Below, one piece after another: positions 44,376 through 56,744 of a stretch of 64,000 nt of DNA. A program made the position numbers and the translations under genes. The notes below the pieces were generated by a model, which was not told the origin of the DNA, searched no databases, and saw only the letters and a list, made by a program, of their open reading frames with translations. The stretch comes from Melitaea cinxia (taxonomy: Eukaryota > Arthropoda > Insecta > Lepidoptera > Nymphalidae), in contig NC_059419.1 of the NCBI RefSeq assembly GCF_905220565.1, forward strand, positions 7,927,326 to 7,991,325, in the 5' to 3' direction. Each line of letters starts with the position of its first letter. The first letter of the stretch is position 1.

Positions 44376-44924
44376 GTACTTTTTAATATTTTAATGAGTA
44401 ATTCCTGATGCAAAATAGTTACACACTCATCAAATGATTCAAAATGTTGAATAAGTCGCAGACTCTAGTCTGGGTAACACGGGAATTTTAAGTTTATACT
44501 TTCGTGGTGTATCAGTGACTGGCGCCAACGACTGATGTGACGTGTACTGACTTAAGAAAATCCTAAATAGAAATATGTAATATACTAGCTAATGATTCAA
44601 GCAGATGAGACCCAATGTACTTCAATGAAATATACTTAGTTGATAGCTAGAGCGTCCAGCGCGTATAACCAATAAAGAATGTGTGAAATATATTTAGTTA
44701 AAATAATTTCCTTTACATTTTTAAACGGTATTTGTTTAAAATGGATTTCCAATTCAACGGTTAAGGTAAATTCGTTACCATCGTATTTTAAATAAGAATT
44801 GAGCTTTAATTAACAATGGTAAATTGTACAATGTTAGAACGTCATCACCTTTAATTTACTTTAGAAACTAGAAATTTACTTTAATAAAATAGAAGATGTA
44901 TTAAGTACAAAAATATATTATGGC

Positions 44925-45035
44925 AGAGCACAGTAGGATATGTCCTGCTCAAAATTTCTAGGCACTTATAGTCTACGGTAACCACTTACCATCAAGTGGG
45001 CCGCACGCTTGTTTGCCGACCTAGACTAATAATAA
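44925..45035 (+). repeat. SINE-A with internal deletion
   Basis: The 5' block 'gatatgtcctgctcaaaatt' joins directly to the 3' block 'cttaccatcaagtgggccgc' 'acgcttgtttgccgaccta'. The central region is missing. Confidence 0.65.
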
Positions 45036-45559
45036 TAATAAAAACATTGAAACCAAGTAATGTCTTAAAAAACAACGTATTTTTATCGTCAAGCTCTAAA
45101 ATTAATTAACAGAAAATTCAACCAAAAATTATGCGCGTTGAACTTTGTTACGTAATATAGTCTCAACGACTTTGTTTACGCGTCCTTACCACTAATGAAC
45201 ATCGAGCACTCTGCTTGTCTGTTTGTCGAACATGTTTTTGAAGAACTAATTTATGTTTACTACATGGACATGTTTAGCAAGGTTTGATTAATCTTACGTA
45301 ACAAAATTTGGGCATAGTAGTGGGCGGTCGACCAGTAGAGAACCAGGGAGAACGGGAGGTAGCCCAGTTTCTAGTTTATTAGTTCTGTGTTTGTTCAGGA
45401 ACTCTTTAATAATTTTGTTTGCAAACCCTTTGTAATTAAAGAATGAAACCAAATGGTTTTCGGTTTTTACTGAGCAATGTTTTAGATTAATAATACATAA
45501 CATGTATATTAATTAATATATGTACCTTTCACAAATATTTGATCGGAATCGATGGGTTT

Positions 45560-45690
45560 TCGAGGTTATTGAGACACGGTGGGGAAATTCACCCAGGCAG
45601 ATCAGAAACAAATATTTGTACCAAAACAAAAAAAAGTGCGTGCCTACAAAGTACACAAGTTAGAAGTGAAACTTCTTCGACAAACTAATT
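45560..45690 (-). repeat. SINE-B-like fragment
   Basis: 'gagacacggtggggaaattc' 'acccaggcagatcag' and 'aaacaaatatttgtacc' match part of the SINE-B body next to a lost head. Confidence 0.4.
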
Positions 45691-45754
45691 TTTGTCTCAC
45701 TTATATTTATACAAATCTAAAGATTTAGATTTCTGTTCCAGCGCCATCGACAAT

Positions 45755-45890
45755 AACGTTGCCGTTTCATCAATAACGTTGCCGTTTCATCAAAACGTTG
45801 GCGTTTCATCAAAACGTTGCCGTTTCATCAAAACGTTGCCGTTTCATCAAAACGTTGCCGTTTCATCAAAACGTTGCCGTTTCATCCGTA
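45755..45890 (+). repeat. 19-bp minisatellite, about seven units
   Basis: The unit is ACGTTGCCGTTTCATCAAA. The first junction reads 'caataacg' and a later unit has 'ggcgtttc'; the last four units are identical. Because 19 is not a multiple of three, an ORF across it cycles through three frames and yields a 19-residue peptide repeat, which is a by-product. Confidence 0.95.
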
Positions 45891-46059
45891 ACAATTCTAC
45901 CCTCATGCGCCTTAAGAAGTTTCACTTCAAAAAAAAAACCCCAAGCGAGAATCAAAATCGCGACCATTGGGTTAGTTCTTACAACTACATCATAGTAGTG
46001 AGTCGGGTCCGCCAATGCCAACTCAATCTAAGCAATCAGTCAACCCAAATGGGTTAGAT

Positions 46060-46985
46060 ATTTCATTACTCCAATTCATAAGTTGGCTAATAGTTTCCAC
46101 ACTTTAACAAGTATGTCTTTAAAGGCCAGCATCTAGGCATAGCTAGTCTTCCTAATAACTACACTAGAACAATGATCATACTTGTTTACTCGGACTCGTT
46201 TTAAAAGCTAAAGATAACATTGTTAAGCATTTTTACAAATTTCTAAATTTAGTTTACAGTGAACACATTAATAATACGACATGACGTAATCAATTGGAAC
46301 GATAATGCCAGAAATAATTTTTATTTTTGCTTTTTACGATAAGTAGAAGGTTATTTGTGAATTAATTATCGATAGAATGTGTATTTTTTTTAAAGATATA
46401 CCAAATTACCTAAATTGAAATCACTAATCGGTTCAATCCGGTTTTACCGATATCGCTGCATTTACAAGATCAGAATATCTTAGTATCTTTTTTGATTAAT
46501 AAAAACATCACGAAAAACGTATAATCCTAGTTTAATCCTAATTTTTACATATATTTAATGTATGTGTTGTATTTGCCATTGAAGAAAAAAAAAAGTGATG
46601 AAATCGGCCTCTTTTAGAATTAAATGTAAGTAAGATCAAGCTCGAAGCTACTACTACTACGTCGTACTAAGCTCGAACATTTCTAAATGGAGAACGAAGT
46701 ATATTCTAAACGGAGCAATGTTAACAGTATTTTTTAAAATTAATTTTTAATATTTCAAGAATTTTTATTTTTGATAACCGGAATTTGTTAGACAGAAAAT
46801 TTCTTCAAGAGCGGATAGTATGCATATTAAATAATGTTATACAGGCTATTAAATGACACGCTATGACAATCAGTAGCAAAGTAGTAGTCAAAAGTTTTAC
46901 CCGAATACAAGTTTCAAAACAGCGTGTTTTTAGAACAAAAACATGTTTGTAATAAAAGTAAATAATCTTAGATAATTAAAAGTAT
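46060..46985. other. No gene seen; AT-rich DNA
   Basis: No recognised element. 'gctactactactacgtcgta' at 46647 is a short simple repeat. Confidence 0.45.
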
Positions 46986-46989
46986 TTTA

Positions 46990-47110
46990 CGCGTTATATT
47001 GCTTTTGCAATGAATCCACCACAGAGGACATCGAACCGGCGATAGTTTGAAACAAAGAATTGCATAACCGCTGAGTCATAATGTCATTGTCATAACGTTC
47101 CCCAACACCG
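46990..47110 (-). repeat. Possible tRNA-derived SINE head
   Basis: On the minus strand 'tgactcagcggttatgcaat' is followed 25-30 bases later by 'gccggttcgatgtcctctgt', spaced like A and B boxes. No body from another family was recognised downstream. Confidence 0.3.
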
Positions 47111-47439
47111 TCGCGACGCCGTGACTCAGTGAAAGATAAATACGCCCTTAATGTGTAAGCTTACAGACGAACAGATCGAAAAAAGACTAATCGAAAGTAG
47201 ACGTATGTAGCGATTTAGTCTGAGACATTAAGGGTTAAATTTTATTACAGTTAATAACTTCAAAAGTTGTATATATTTTATGGCATTAGTTTGTTAATTG
47301 AATAAGTAAGGATCTCACACTTAAACAGTTCCCTACACTCGTATAAGAGATATATTGTATTGTGGGTCTGGAAAGATGCACCACAGATGTACATTATGCC
47401 AAACATGTATTACAACAAACATGCTAATACTTATATATA

Positions 47440-47612
47440 GGGTGGCAAACAAGCGTACGATCCGTCTGCTGGTAAGTGGCTACCGTTGCTTTTGAACGAC
47501 TTTCTCTTGTTCCTTTTGTCTGAAATATTAAGAGCATCAGAAGCGTGTCTTAGACCCTTTCCTATTGTCAATACAAAGTATCCTTAGGATCTCTGGACCA
47601 ACACACGGCACT
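47440..47612 (-). repeat. SINE-A, diverged
   Basis: It contains 'ggcaaacaagcgtacgatcc' 'gtctgctggtaagtggctac' and 'aagagcatcagaagcgtgtc'. Confidence 0.55.
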
Positions 47613-47771
47613 ACTTGTGAGTATCATTTTGTCGTGGTATAAGAATAAGGTATGTGAGGTGCGTTCTATCTCTATAGTGTATACAAAAATCTTTTGCAAG
47701 TGGCTATTAAACCCGCTGCCGTCAGCTAAGCCGCCACTTAATTTGACCCATCAACCAATTGTCAAGATACA

Positions 47772-48092
47772 TATCACTTCAGCCTATCCCAGTCTACTCC
47801 TGGACTATGCCTCCACAAGTTTGTGCCAAAAATGGCGTGAACTCATGTGTGTTGCCCATAGTCACCACACTGGGCAGGCAGGTTGATGACCTTGGGGCTT
47901 AAGGGCTGGCTTTGTCGCACCGAAGAGGCTGCTGCCCGTCTTCGGTCTGTGTATTTCAAAGCAAGTTGGATGGTTATCCCGCCATCAGTCAGCTTTTTAA
48001 GTTCCAAGGTGTTAGTGTGTTATCCCTTAGTCACCTCTTACGACACTCACGGGAAGAGAGTAAGTGGCTATATTCTTTACTGCTGTAACCAC
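47772..48092 (-). repeat. Family R element, near full length
   Basis: The + strand runs 'cacttcagcctatcccagtc', 'caccacactgggcaggcagg', 'gaagaggctgctgcccgtct' and 'tcacgggaagagagtaagtg' to 'tgtaaccacac'. The 89- and 90-codon ORFs here come from the repeat. Confidence 0.75.
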
Positions 48093-48625
48093 ACGACAAG
48101 ATACATATGTACGTGCTATGCATATGCTGATATAAATTTATTTTACAAAACATAGGTCAGAAGTTGTGATCATCCGACAATTTAAAACAATACTGTAACA
48201 TTTTATACATACATATTTAAAGACAAAAAATCAAAGCAGAATAAACAGTCTCAGACTTGTATACAAAGACCTAGCCTAACAGGACACGTCTAGACACATT
48301 TCCAGGAAGGACAAAGTCGATGCAAGGTAAAATGATTCATAGTACATTGTGTTACGTCATACAAATGAAACGTGATCTCTGACAGGTCGTTTATAATTGG
48401 TCTATAATTGTTATGTCATGTGTAATATAATATCTTTTATATTTTATCTTGACACTAGGGAACGCGCGCAGTTTCACCTGTTTACTTTTACACTTACTGT
48501 TTTAATCTTTTGAATATAATTTAGTACCTTAGACATGCGCGACAAAACATATATATTATAATATATTTTTTTATTAAGTACATTGAAAGAAAACTTAAAG
48601 ATAGTCTTAGGTTAGTTACTTTTTA

Positions 48626-48952
48626 TCACTTCAACCTATCGCAGTCCACTGCTGGACATAGACCTCCACAAGCTCGCGTCAAAAATGACGTGAACTTATG
48701 TGTGTTGCCTGTAGTCACTACGCTAGGCAGGCGGTTTCGAAACCGCAGGGCTGGCTTTGTCGCACCGAAGACGCTGCTGCCCGTCTTCGGCCTGTGTATT
48801 TCAAAGTCAGCAGTTTGATGGTTATCCCGTCATCGGTCGGCTTTTTAAGTTTCAAGGTGGTAGTGGAACTGTGTTATCCCTTAGTTGCCTCTTACGACAC
48901 CCACGGGAAGAGAGGGGTTAGCTGTATTCTTTACTGCCGTAGCCACACAGCT
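48626..48952 (-). repeat. Family R element, full length
   Basis: The + strand runs 'cacttcaacctatcgcagtc', 'gaagacgctgctgcccgtct', 'ccacgggaagagaggggtta' and 'tactgccgtagccacacagc'. It is in the same orientation as the copy 850 bases upstream, and both are nearly complete. Confidence 0.8.
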
Positions 48953-49735
48953 TAGTCAGTTACCTTTTATGTAAATCGCTAATTTATTAGAACAAATTAA
49001 CAACGGCGTGGTTTAGTTGCTTACAATTTATTAATCTAACCATAGCATTTATCAAAATAATTTTATACTATGACATAATACAGCACAAATTAATAACATA
49101 ATTGCGTATTTATTTTAGTGTACTCATTTATAGCCATCGATTAAAAAAGGAAAATAATTATTATAAAACTTGTTTTTATTTTAAAAGCAATCGTTTTGTG
49201 CGTAATTAGTTAATTGTGAAAAAAATACAGTCGCTAAAGTCACTTAATTAAAATATACGAACAATTAATAAAATATTTGATAAATAACTAAGGCAGGTAT
49301 AAAAACTAAGCGACATTTTGGGCCGCAAAAAATGTAGATAAGGTGCTAGCAAAAACTTAATGTGTAGTTTTTAAATCGGCTAGCTGGCTTAAAGCTGCGC
49401 TTTATATGTTTTCCCTCCTGGACCTAGGTTTCTTGAGTTAATCTGGGTCTACTGATTTCCTAAACCAAATGATATATTATATGATATATTAATATATACC
49501 TCACTATATACGTATGTATAAGATATATATTCTCATTATTTTAGAAATATTCAAAACAATTTCATACAAGATATAAATAAGGATTACGTAATAATTAATA
49601 ATATTTACTTTGGTTAAGCATATTTATCCTATCGGTTATATGAAAAATGACAACATACCATAGCGGTTACATAAGAACACCATTAATATTCCTAAAAGTA
49701 CTATAAATAAATATATAAAAAAACCAGACAACAAT
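48953..49735. other. No gene seen; AT-rich DNA
   Basis: No recognised element. 'tatatgatatattaatatat' at about 49478 is simple sequence. Confidence 0.45.
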
Positions 49736-49737
49736 CT

Positions 49738-49900
49738 ACACTTTCCCACCCCATAACGGTGTAGACACTTCATGGTGCCCATAGCAAGGCCAACGGGTCA
49801 ACGACCGGCAAGGTGACCACAAAGTCACTGTGACCTACCCTAACGTCTTGAATTCGATTCCCAGAAGCGAATAATAGTCTGGAAGTCTTAATCCGGTTGT
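49738..49900 (+). repeat. Possible tRNA-headed SINE fragment
   Basis: 'ccataacggtgtagacactt' and the B-box-like 'gaattcgattcccagaagcg' suggest a SINE head related in style to SINE-B. No known body follows. Confidence 0.3.
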
Positions 49901-49934
49901 TAATAAAAAAACGTAGTATGGAGTAAGGTTATGT

Positions 49935-50275
49935 GAGGAAGGACGAAAAATTTTCGGGTATTATATTATTATATCTATGTATAGCGTCTGGGTTCTTATT
50001 CTATCATAATAGCGCGTTTTATTATGCCTCAAATTGTGTATATCGGCGCTGCTTCGTTTCGCTTCGTGCTGTGTCGGGTTCCGTTATAGCATTTGTTGCT
50101 AGGGGGTTGTTGTTAGGTTAACTTTGCGATTATAAGCAAAGGCGAAATATAGGATTAAAGTTTTTTTTTTAAACGCATTAATCTCAGAAACTACTGATTC
50201 GAATTAAAAACTTAATTGTGTATTATTGGTATTTTTTCTTCAAACTAACTTGAAGCCACGTCGCACGGCTAGTGT
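49935..50275. repeat. Family E-related sequence
   Basis: It contains 'aaacgcattaatctcagaaa' 'ctactgattcgaatt', a block shared with 53095 and 60790, and ends 'cgtcgcacggctagtgtagt'. A 62-codon ORF (49933-50121) in the upstream part is not supported as a gene. Confidence 0.4.
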
Positions 50276-50354
50276 AGTATAAGTTATGCTTTAGTGGTAG
50301 TTGTGCTTTTATTCAAGGATATATTTTTTTAAATCTTGTAACTTACACATAGGA

Positions 50355-50560
50355 TTGCCTGTTTCTAAGGTAAGCAACCTAATGCTTGTGTTTTTGGTAA
50401 TAGCCGACTGATATTACAATATATTTTTTTTATTAATATACATATAAATAATACGTATAGGCGGGAATCGAACCCGCAACTCGCCCAATAGAAAGCAGGG
50501 CTACTACAAATTGCGCCAACGGGCTGGCCTAAATTTGCAACTAATAGTCTCATATTGCAA
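50355..50560 (-). repeat. SINE-T with tRNA-like head
   Basis: On the minus strand the head is 'gcccgttggcgcaatttgta' with B box GCGGGTTCGATTCCCGCC. It is followed by a body including 'tatcagtcggctattaccaa'. The B box is perfect, so pol III transcription is plausible. The head differs from that of SINE-B. Confidence 0.65.
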
Positions 50561-50574
50561 CACAAGTACGTAAA

Positions 50575-51160
50575 TTTTACGTAAATTTATAATTTGATTT
50601 ATAGAAAAGTGGCCGTCGGCTCTGACACTCGATTGGAAAGTGTCAAAACCTCTTATATAATTATATTATCTGTAAAACCGTGATATAGAAATTGTCAATA
50701 ATATCATAATATTGCCTATAACATGAATAAGATAAATAATATTCAGTACATATAATAAAAATGTAACGGATCGCTGTCTGTACATGCAAAAGATATCAGA
50801 ACAAATATTATAGGGACCCTTATCAACGCTAATAGCACCCAAAACAATGATTGTTAGAATTTTTGTCTGTTTGTCTGTGTGTTTGTGCACGCTAATCGCA
50901 GATAGGGCTTATCCGATGACGTGGTTTTCACCAATATATTTTGGTAAGCTTCACTTAACATTTAGTGTTTGTTCCATGTCAATTGGTTCATTGATAAAAA
51001 AGGTTTTGCCAATTTAAAGAGCCACGTTGAACATGTAAATACCCAAACGACGGTGTTTATGATCCAAAATAAACCAAAAGTTATATCCAAAAAATGCTGT
51101 CCAAAGTCATTATTCCACGTGAACGAAGTCATGGGCACAGCTAAATAATAAATATTCACA
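50575..51160. other. No gene seen
   Basis: It contains TGTCTGTT-type simple sequence at about 50862-50885. ORFs of 65-74 codons on the minus strand lack any supporting context. Confidence 0.45.
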
Positions 51161-51164
51161 CACG

Positions 51165-51320
51165 GTCATCTGTTCTTAAAGAAAGCAACTTAATGCTTGT
51201 GGTAACAGTCGACTGATATAGCAAAATTTTTTTTTTGAAAAATATACATACAAATAATATAATTATATATATAAACAACTATTACATCCAGGTTTAGCCG
51301 GAAATCGAATCCAGAACAAA
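51165..51320 (-). repeat. SINE-T, diverged
   Basis: It contains 'aagcaacttaatgcttgtgg' 'taacagtcgactgata' and a decayed B box 'gccggaaatcgaatccagaa'. It lies 600 bases from the better copy, in the same orientation. Confidence 0.55.
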
Positions 51321-52007
51321 TATTTCAATTAATAGTATAAATAAAGCGCTGTTGAATTTGATGGCGCTTTTCCTGTTTTGTTAATAATTGTTTCATTTTC
51401 ATTGAAATATATTATATGGAAACGTTCTCATAATTTAATGCGTAATTTATAATGGAATATTTTAAGCGATTTGCATACATTTTATAATTAATTTTGGAAA
51501 ATAACCTATCTTTATTTTATTAACGCAGGTATTTACTAGTTTCCGTTATGTAATTAAAATAGCAAAACAATTTAGGTTCTTGTATTCAGCGATTATAAAA
51601 TTCAAACAAAAACTTTGTTTTAATTAATTGGGAGTACAAAAAAATTGTTGCGTAAGCGCAGACAAGGTGACCTGGCATTGTGTCCTTACAATGCTGTCTG
51701 CTGGTCTGTCTGTACCGTCTTAGAGGGGGAATTTAGAACATTAGATTATTGAAATCGGCCTGTCTTTACGTATAGTTTTTTCGTTTTTTATTACTTTGAT
51801 ATGGTACCTCTTTGTGTTTTATTTATTTTGTTTGTAAATTATGTTTTGTGTTTGCGAAAAGATTGATGAACAAACAGCGCACACTTATAAAAAAAACATT
51901 ATATTTGATTAATGGGTTCTATGAATATTAATATATTTAACTAATTTGGTAAAATGGTATACGAAAATATGATAATTAGTAAACATCTAGGTACTGAATT
52001 GTTCCTA

Positions 52008-52447
52008 TTTTTAACCAACATTAAAAAAGGAGGAGGATACTCAATTCGACCGCATATAAATATGTATATTTTATGTATGTTCGGGGATAACTACATCGTT
52101 TATGAACCGATTTTAATAAATATTTTTTTGTTGGAAAGGAGATATCCTAAGTATGGTACCATGATAAGGAAACCAGGATCTGATGATGGGATCCTAGAGA
52201 AATCGAGGGAAACTCTCAAAAACCAGCATAACTTTTTACTGGGTGTACAGATTTTGATGATTTTTAATTTAATCGAAAGCTGATGTTTATCATGTGGTCA
52301 CATTTAAATTTCAACGAAATCTGATAACAAGTTTTTGAGTAATCTTTGATAACGCGTATTTACTTGACTATTTTTTCATCTACCTACGTTGTATTACTTG
52401 TCGATGTAATTGAAGTCAGTTTTTTTTTTGTTTGCCAGCAAACACAA
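52008..52447 (+). repeat. Family C element, most complete copy
   Basis: Starts 'ttttaaccaacattaaaaaa' 'ggaggaggatactcaattcg'. Then come 'tatgaaccgattttaataaa', 'ggtaccatgataaggaaacc' 'aggatctgatgatggga', 'actttttactgggtgtacag', 'tatcatgtggtcacatttaa' and 'gataacgcgtatttacttga'. It ends 'tgtaattgaagtcagttttt' 'ttgtttgccagcaaacacaa'. It has no transposase; a 109-codon ORF is not conserved in other copies. The outer blocks 'accgacttc' and 'gaagtcggt' form short inverted termini. Confidence 0.75.
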
Positions 52448-52449
52448 TT

Positions 52450-53088
52450 ATATATTCTAATTTACTTTTTGTTTATATTTTGTTTTGGTTTACAAATAGT
52501 GTGAAGAAATAATAAATAGATGTAGATAATAATAAATGATGTAGTAGAATATTTTAGTGTTTTTTTTTAGTTTTTCACCATGTTTTTTTTTTATTTATGC
52601 ATTCATTTTCTTTATATACAGTAAGAGGTTATAAAAGCCTTGCAGCAAAATACTACCAAAACATACAAAATAATACCTTTTAACTAACTTGCCATACATC
52701 GCAGTTTTACCATTGTTTATGGTGGAAGTGTCGTTTTGTTTGTAGCATTTATCTTAAAATTAAAATTATATTTAAGGATAATTTTTATAATAATTAAAAT
52801 AAATCAAATTATGGCGAAATTAAATTTATTTCCGTTTAATTTTAAGTAATATCACCATCTTAGGTTATTTGTTTTTGTGATAGATAAGGTTAATAAATAA
52901 AATAAAAGTAGTTTATTTCATATATTAATTAATAATATAATTAAAACGATTAATTATATTTATATACTAATTCATTTACCCAGAAATCCATTTTTAGTCT
53001 ATCTTAGAGGATTAAAACATAGTAAAATAATGACATAAGTATATAAATGTGTGCAATTAAAATATAATTACATATATCAATATTATTA
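52450..53088. other. No gene seen; AT-rich DNA
   Basis: No recognised element. Confidence 0.45.
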
Positions 53089-53091
53089 TAA

Positions 53092-53260
53092 TATTATAAA
53101 GCTGAAAAGTTTGTTTGTTTAAACGCGCTAACTACTGTTTTGAATTGTAAAAATATTTTTGTGTTGGTCCATTAACTGAGGAAGGCTATATAGCCTATTT
53201 TTATTCGAAATCGAATCGAATTCACAATCGAATCCAAATACATATCGAAAGACGATTTTA
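53092..53260 (+). repeat. Family E-related fragment
   Basis: It contains 'ttataaagctgaaaagtttg' 'tttgtttaaacgcgcta' and 'gaggaaggctatatagccta'. The same opening occurs at 60765. Confidence 0.5.
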
Positions 53261-53616
53261 TTTTTGATTTGATATTTATGAAAAAGAAATTAGAACTTGT
53301 GACTTATTCGATCTGCGATAATACCAAAATCATATACATAATCTGATTTACTGAAGGACGTTAACGAAATTATTATTTCGACTTTCAGAGAGGTCGGTCT
53401 CGGTGACATTCGTGTAATCCGAACGATGTAAACTATATCTATACTAATATTATTTTGTTGTGTTTGTTTGTGGTTGACAAGTATATTTATTTAGACAAAT
53501 GAAAATTTTTGGCTGTTAAAGTTCACGTTTTATTTTTAGATGAAATAAGTTATAAATGTGCAATAAGTGTAGGTATCAGTTCCATCGTCTTATTTGGTTC
53601 ACTAAGAATATGACTT

Positions 53617-53800
53617 ACTAGCTGTGCTCCGCAGCTTAACCCGCGTTAATTTGAGGTCAAAAATAGCCTTATAGCAACTCGGTAAATAGCCTATCCAACA
53701 CAAAATTATTTTTCTATTAGAACCAGTAATTCCTGAAATTAGCAAGCTAAAACAAACAAACAAACAAACTTTTTAACTTTCTAATATTAGTATAAAAGAA
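53617..53800 (+). repeat. Family E-like element next to a LINE
   Basis: It starts 'actagctgtgctccgcagct' 'taacccgcgtt' and ends 'cttttctaatattagtataa'-like sequence at about 53790. A truncated LINE begins about 25 bases later. Confidence 0.5.
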
Positions 53801-53822
53801 TCCGCCAACCCACAAAAACATG

Positions 53823-54532
53823 ACGTTGGATGAGTGAGGCCAAATACTGGCCGGCCTAAACGAGTCCTCCCGACGTGTCGGTCTCTGTATGAACTTGGAC
53901 AAAACGAAAGTTATGTTTAACAACAGAGTCATACCGAGGCAGGTATCGGTCGATGGTACCCTTCTCGATGTTGTATTACTGTATTTACCTAGGCCATACT
54001 ATCCAACTACGCCGCAATAACTTCGAGGAGGAGGCCGATAAGAGGATGCGGTTGGGCTGGGCGGCGTTTGGCAGGCTTTGTCGAGTCCTCCTTTCGAAGA
54101 TTCCGTAATGCTTGAAGGCAAAAGTCTTCGAGCAATGCCTCCTGCCGGAGTTAAGATACGGAGCCGAGACGTGGACACTGACGAAGGGACTGGTCCACAA
54201 ATTTAAAGTCGCTCAATGTGCTATGGAAAGGGCTATGCTTGGGTTTTTCTCAAAGCATAGCCCAGAGAATTAGCAAGATGAAGTGACAGTGGGCTGGTTA
54301 TCTGTGTCGCAGGACCGATGGCCGTTGGAGCAGAGGGGTCCTGGAGTGGAGACCGTGTCTTGGCAAATGCAGTGTAGGACGTCCTCCGGCCCGTTGGACC
54401 GACGATCTACGTAAGATTACCGGTGTAGGCTGGATGAGGATTGCGGAAAACCGGGATGTTTGGCGCGAACTTGGGGAGGCCTATGTCCAGCAGTGGACTG
54501 CAATAGGATGAACTGATTGACTGACTGACATA
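53823..54532 (+). pseudogene. 5'-truncated RTE-like LINE, heavily decayed
   Basis: It aligns with the second half of the LINE at 29033-29908, from 'gttggatgag' onward. It keeps coding blocks for LRYGAETWTL and for the C-terminus, ending 'cagcagtggactgcaatagg' plus a (CTGA)n tail. A deletion of about 20 bases near 54255, a Trp-to-stop change at about 54287 (TGA for TGG) and other frameshifts break it. The 5' truncation point differs from the other copy, so the two insertions are independent. Confidence 0.8.
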
Positions 54533-54924
54533 TAAGGCTTCTTTTTTAAATAAAACTAATAGACTAAATAAAATCTAAAAATCTCTTTAATCTTTCAGAA
54601 GTTTGGTTTTTACATACAAGTATATAGAAACAACATATACTTTACGTTATCGGAAAAAAATGGAACAATATTTCATGGAATTATAATTTTGCTCGCGCTT
54701 TATTTATCGTATGTCTTTTTCTCGTTCATTTTGAATTCATAGAATTTATTTTATAAAACAGTCTGGCCCGGTTTTACTTTTAAATTTATTTATTGTATAA
54801 ATTTAATTACCATTTATTTAAAACTTCATTGTATGCTGTCGAATTATTACGATATTCAAATTTAACAAAGTGTAAATGACTATGTAATATAAAAATAGAT
54901 TAAGAAATAGAACAAAATTATATT

Positions 54925-55125
54925 TCGATTCGAAACCGAAATTCTGCGTCAGAGGGCCGAAAAAACACACATACATGCCCAGACAAATTTAAACATCTTA
55001 TATCTAATAAATAATATTTATTAGGTATAAGAGGTGTCAGGTATAACGTGTGGGAATTGAACTTGCAATTACAATAGTTAAAGTCAGTTTCTGTTACCAC
55101 AGCGCTAGTCACCAGATAACAAACA
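54925..55125 (-). repeat. Possible tRNA-derived SINE
   Basis: On the minus strand 'tggtgactagcgctgtggta' is followed by the B-box-like 'gcaagttcaattcccacacg'. Downstream sequence includes 'gtctgggcatgtatgtgtgt' 'tttttcggccctctgacgca'. The family is not otherwise seen in the window. Confidence 0.4.
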
Positions 55126-55794
55126 TAATGTCAATGATTTATCATTATGACACAACAGCAATAGGAGACTGGAGGCCATGATTTAACACGGAATGATGCA
55201 ACGTTTGTGAAATGATAATAAATATCAAGGTGATTACGCTTATCTTTCTATTGTTTTCACAATAAAATTGCCCTATCGATTTCAATAAAAATTTAAATAT
55301 ATATAGTTTTATTTTGCGAAAGGAAACTATTTCCTTTTACATACAACATAAGCTTAAAATAATTGTTTGTAAACATTGTGTATATTAATTATTGTAAGTT
55401 TGATAATGTTTATACTAGTTATGTAACTGTAGGTGGTAACATCTGCGAAGTATTGACCACATACGGAATTCTATTAATTCCTTGGGTTCTTAGGAAAATC
55501 ACATCTTTGTATTTTAAGAGTTTTTGTCCATCTTAAATGATACAATTATGTAAAAATATGTCTTGTAAAATTTCTTAAGATGTAACGTCAGTTGATCATG
55601 AATTTTTGATGGGTAATTTCGCCAATTTTAATTAAAGACCTTTTAAATACAACAAATATGTAAGAAAGCTCACATACGCTCCCGAATCTCGTCTGCCGTA
55701 TCTTGATATTATTTGTTATGTTTGCGTTGTTGTATTGTTTTTCTCTTTATCATAAATAAATAAGATATGTAAATAAGCGTCTTACACTAAATAG
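55126..55794. other. No gene seen; AT-rich DNA
   Basis: No recognised element or exon. Confidence 0.45.
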
Positions 55795-55799
55795 CCTCT

Positions 55800-56112
55800 A
55801 TAGTATACGAATTGGGGGGTTCGGAATGTACACAATAACACAAGCATAAATGCCAAGACTATGACAAACATAGCTGCATGACCTTGATTCAGCCTGTAAT
55901 ATCCAGCTGGGGATATGCCTCTTTCTTCATCACGCTGCTCCACTGCGGATTGGCGAATATATTCCCTATTATAAGTAACGATCGTTATCACGTGTACGCG
56001 ATAACAATCGGGCCCGACTACACAGCGATTATATACTTTTTTGCTATACGGAGATTGAATCCGCGACATTTAGCCGGTTAGCTAGTTGTTTTATTCACTG
56101 CGCCAAAGCGTC
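55800..56112 (-). repeat. SINE-B long form next to a short-form end
   Basis: Positions 55884-56112 are a diverged long form, with 'ttcagcctgtaatatccagc', 'agtaacgatcgttatcacgt' and a head with 'gcgcagtgaataaaacaact'. The stretch 55800-55880 ('gggttcggaatgtacacaat' 'aacacaagcataaatgccaa') is the 3' half of a short form on the same strand. Confidence 0.55.
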
Positions 56113-56509
56113 GTCGAATTTCCCGATCAACAATCTAGACACACAAACATAAAAATTACAGATATAAACAAAGGTAAACAAACCTTTTATTATTATGTCG
56201 ATAAAGTTACAATCAAAAATCGATATCTAAAAAGATTCAATAATTTTATATGTAGACAAAGAAGTCATTGACGTGTTCAATATTTCACATTTTCAAGTTC
56301 ATTGCTTTTTCTTTATAAAAATGTTGTGACTCCGACGTTCATTAAATGTTAAAATAACATACATTTATCTTCAAAAGAAAAGTGAGAAATTTGAAAGAAA
56401 TATGTGTTGTGTACAAAGAATATTATTATTCAAAGCGCAGTATATAACAATTAGGAGAAATCATTTGCAAAAATGTATTTTATAACAAATTAGAAACGAT
56501 TAGATGCTC

Positions 56510-56740
56510 AGTTCGACTACATGTTTTATTTCTTCAAAACATTTTTCAGGGTGTACCGATTCTGATGATTATTTTTTTGTTTGAAATTTAGCACTTGTCG
56601 TGTAGTTAGTTATATTTAAATTTGAGCGAAATCTGACGAGCCGTTTTTGAGTTAGCTGTACCTTATATATGTATTGTGTGATCTACTTGTCTTGTGTAAA
56701 TTGAAGTCGGTTTCTTTTTCTAAAGAAAAAAAACACAATA
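56510..56740 (+). repeat. Family C, right half
   Basis: It contains 'cagggtgtaccgattctgat', 'atttgagcgaaatctgacga' and the end 'aattgaagtcggtttctttt' then 'aaacacaataa'. The left half is missing. Confidence 0.65.
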
Positions 56741-56744
56741 ATTT

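Noticed and set aside
45692..46057. 121-codon ORF with repeated peptide
   Set aside because: The repeat is a 19-bp minisatellite that reads alike in all frames; no splice, promoter or conservation evidence supports a protein.
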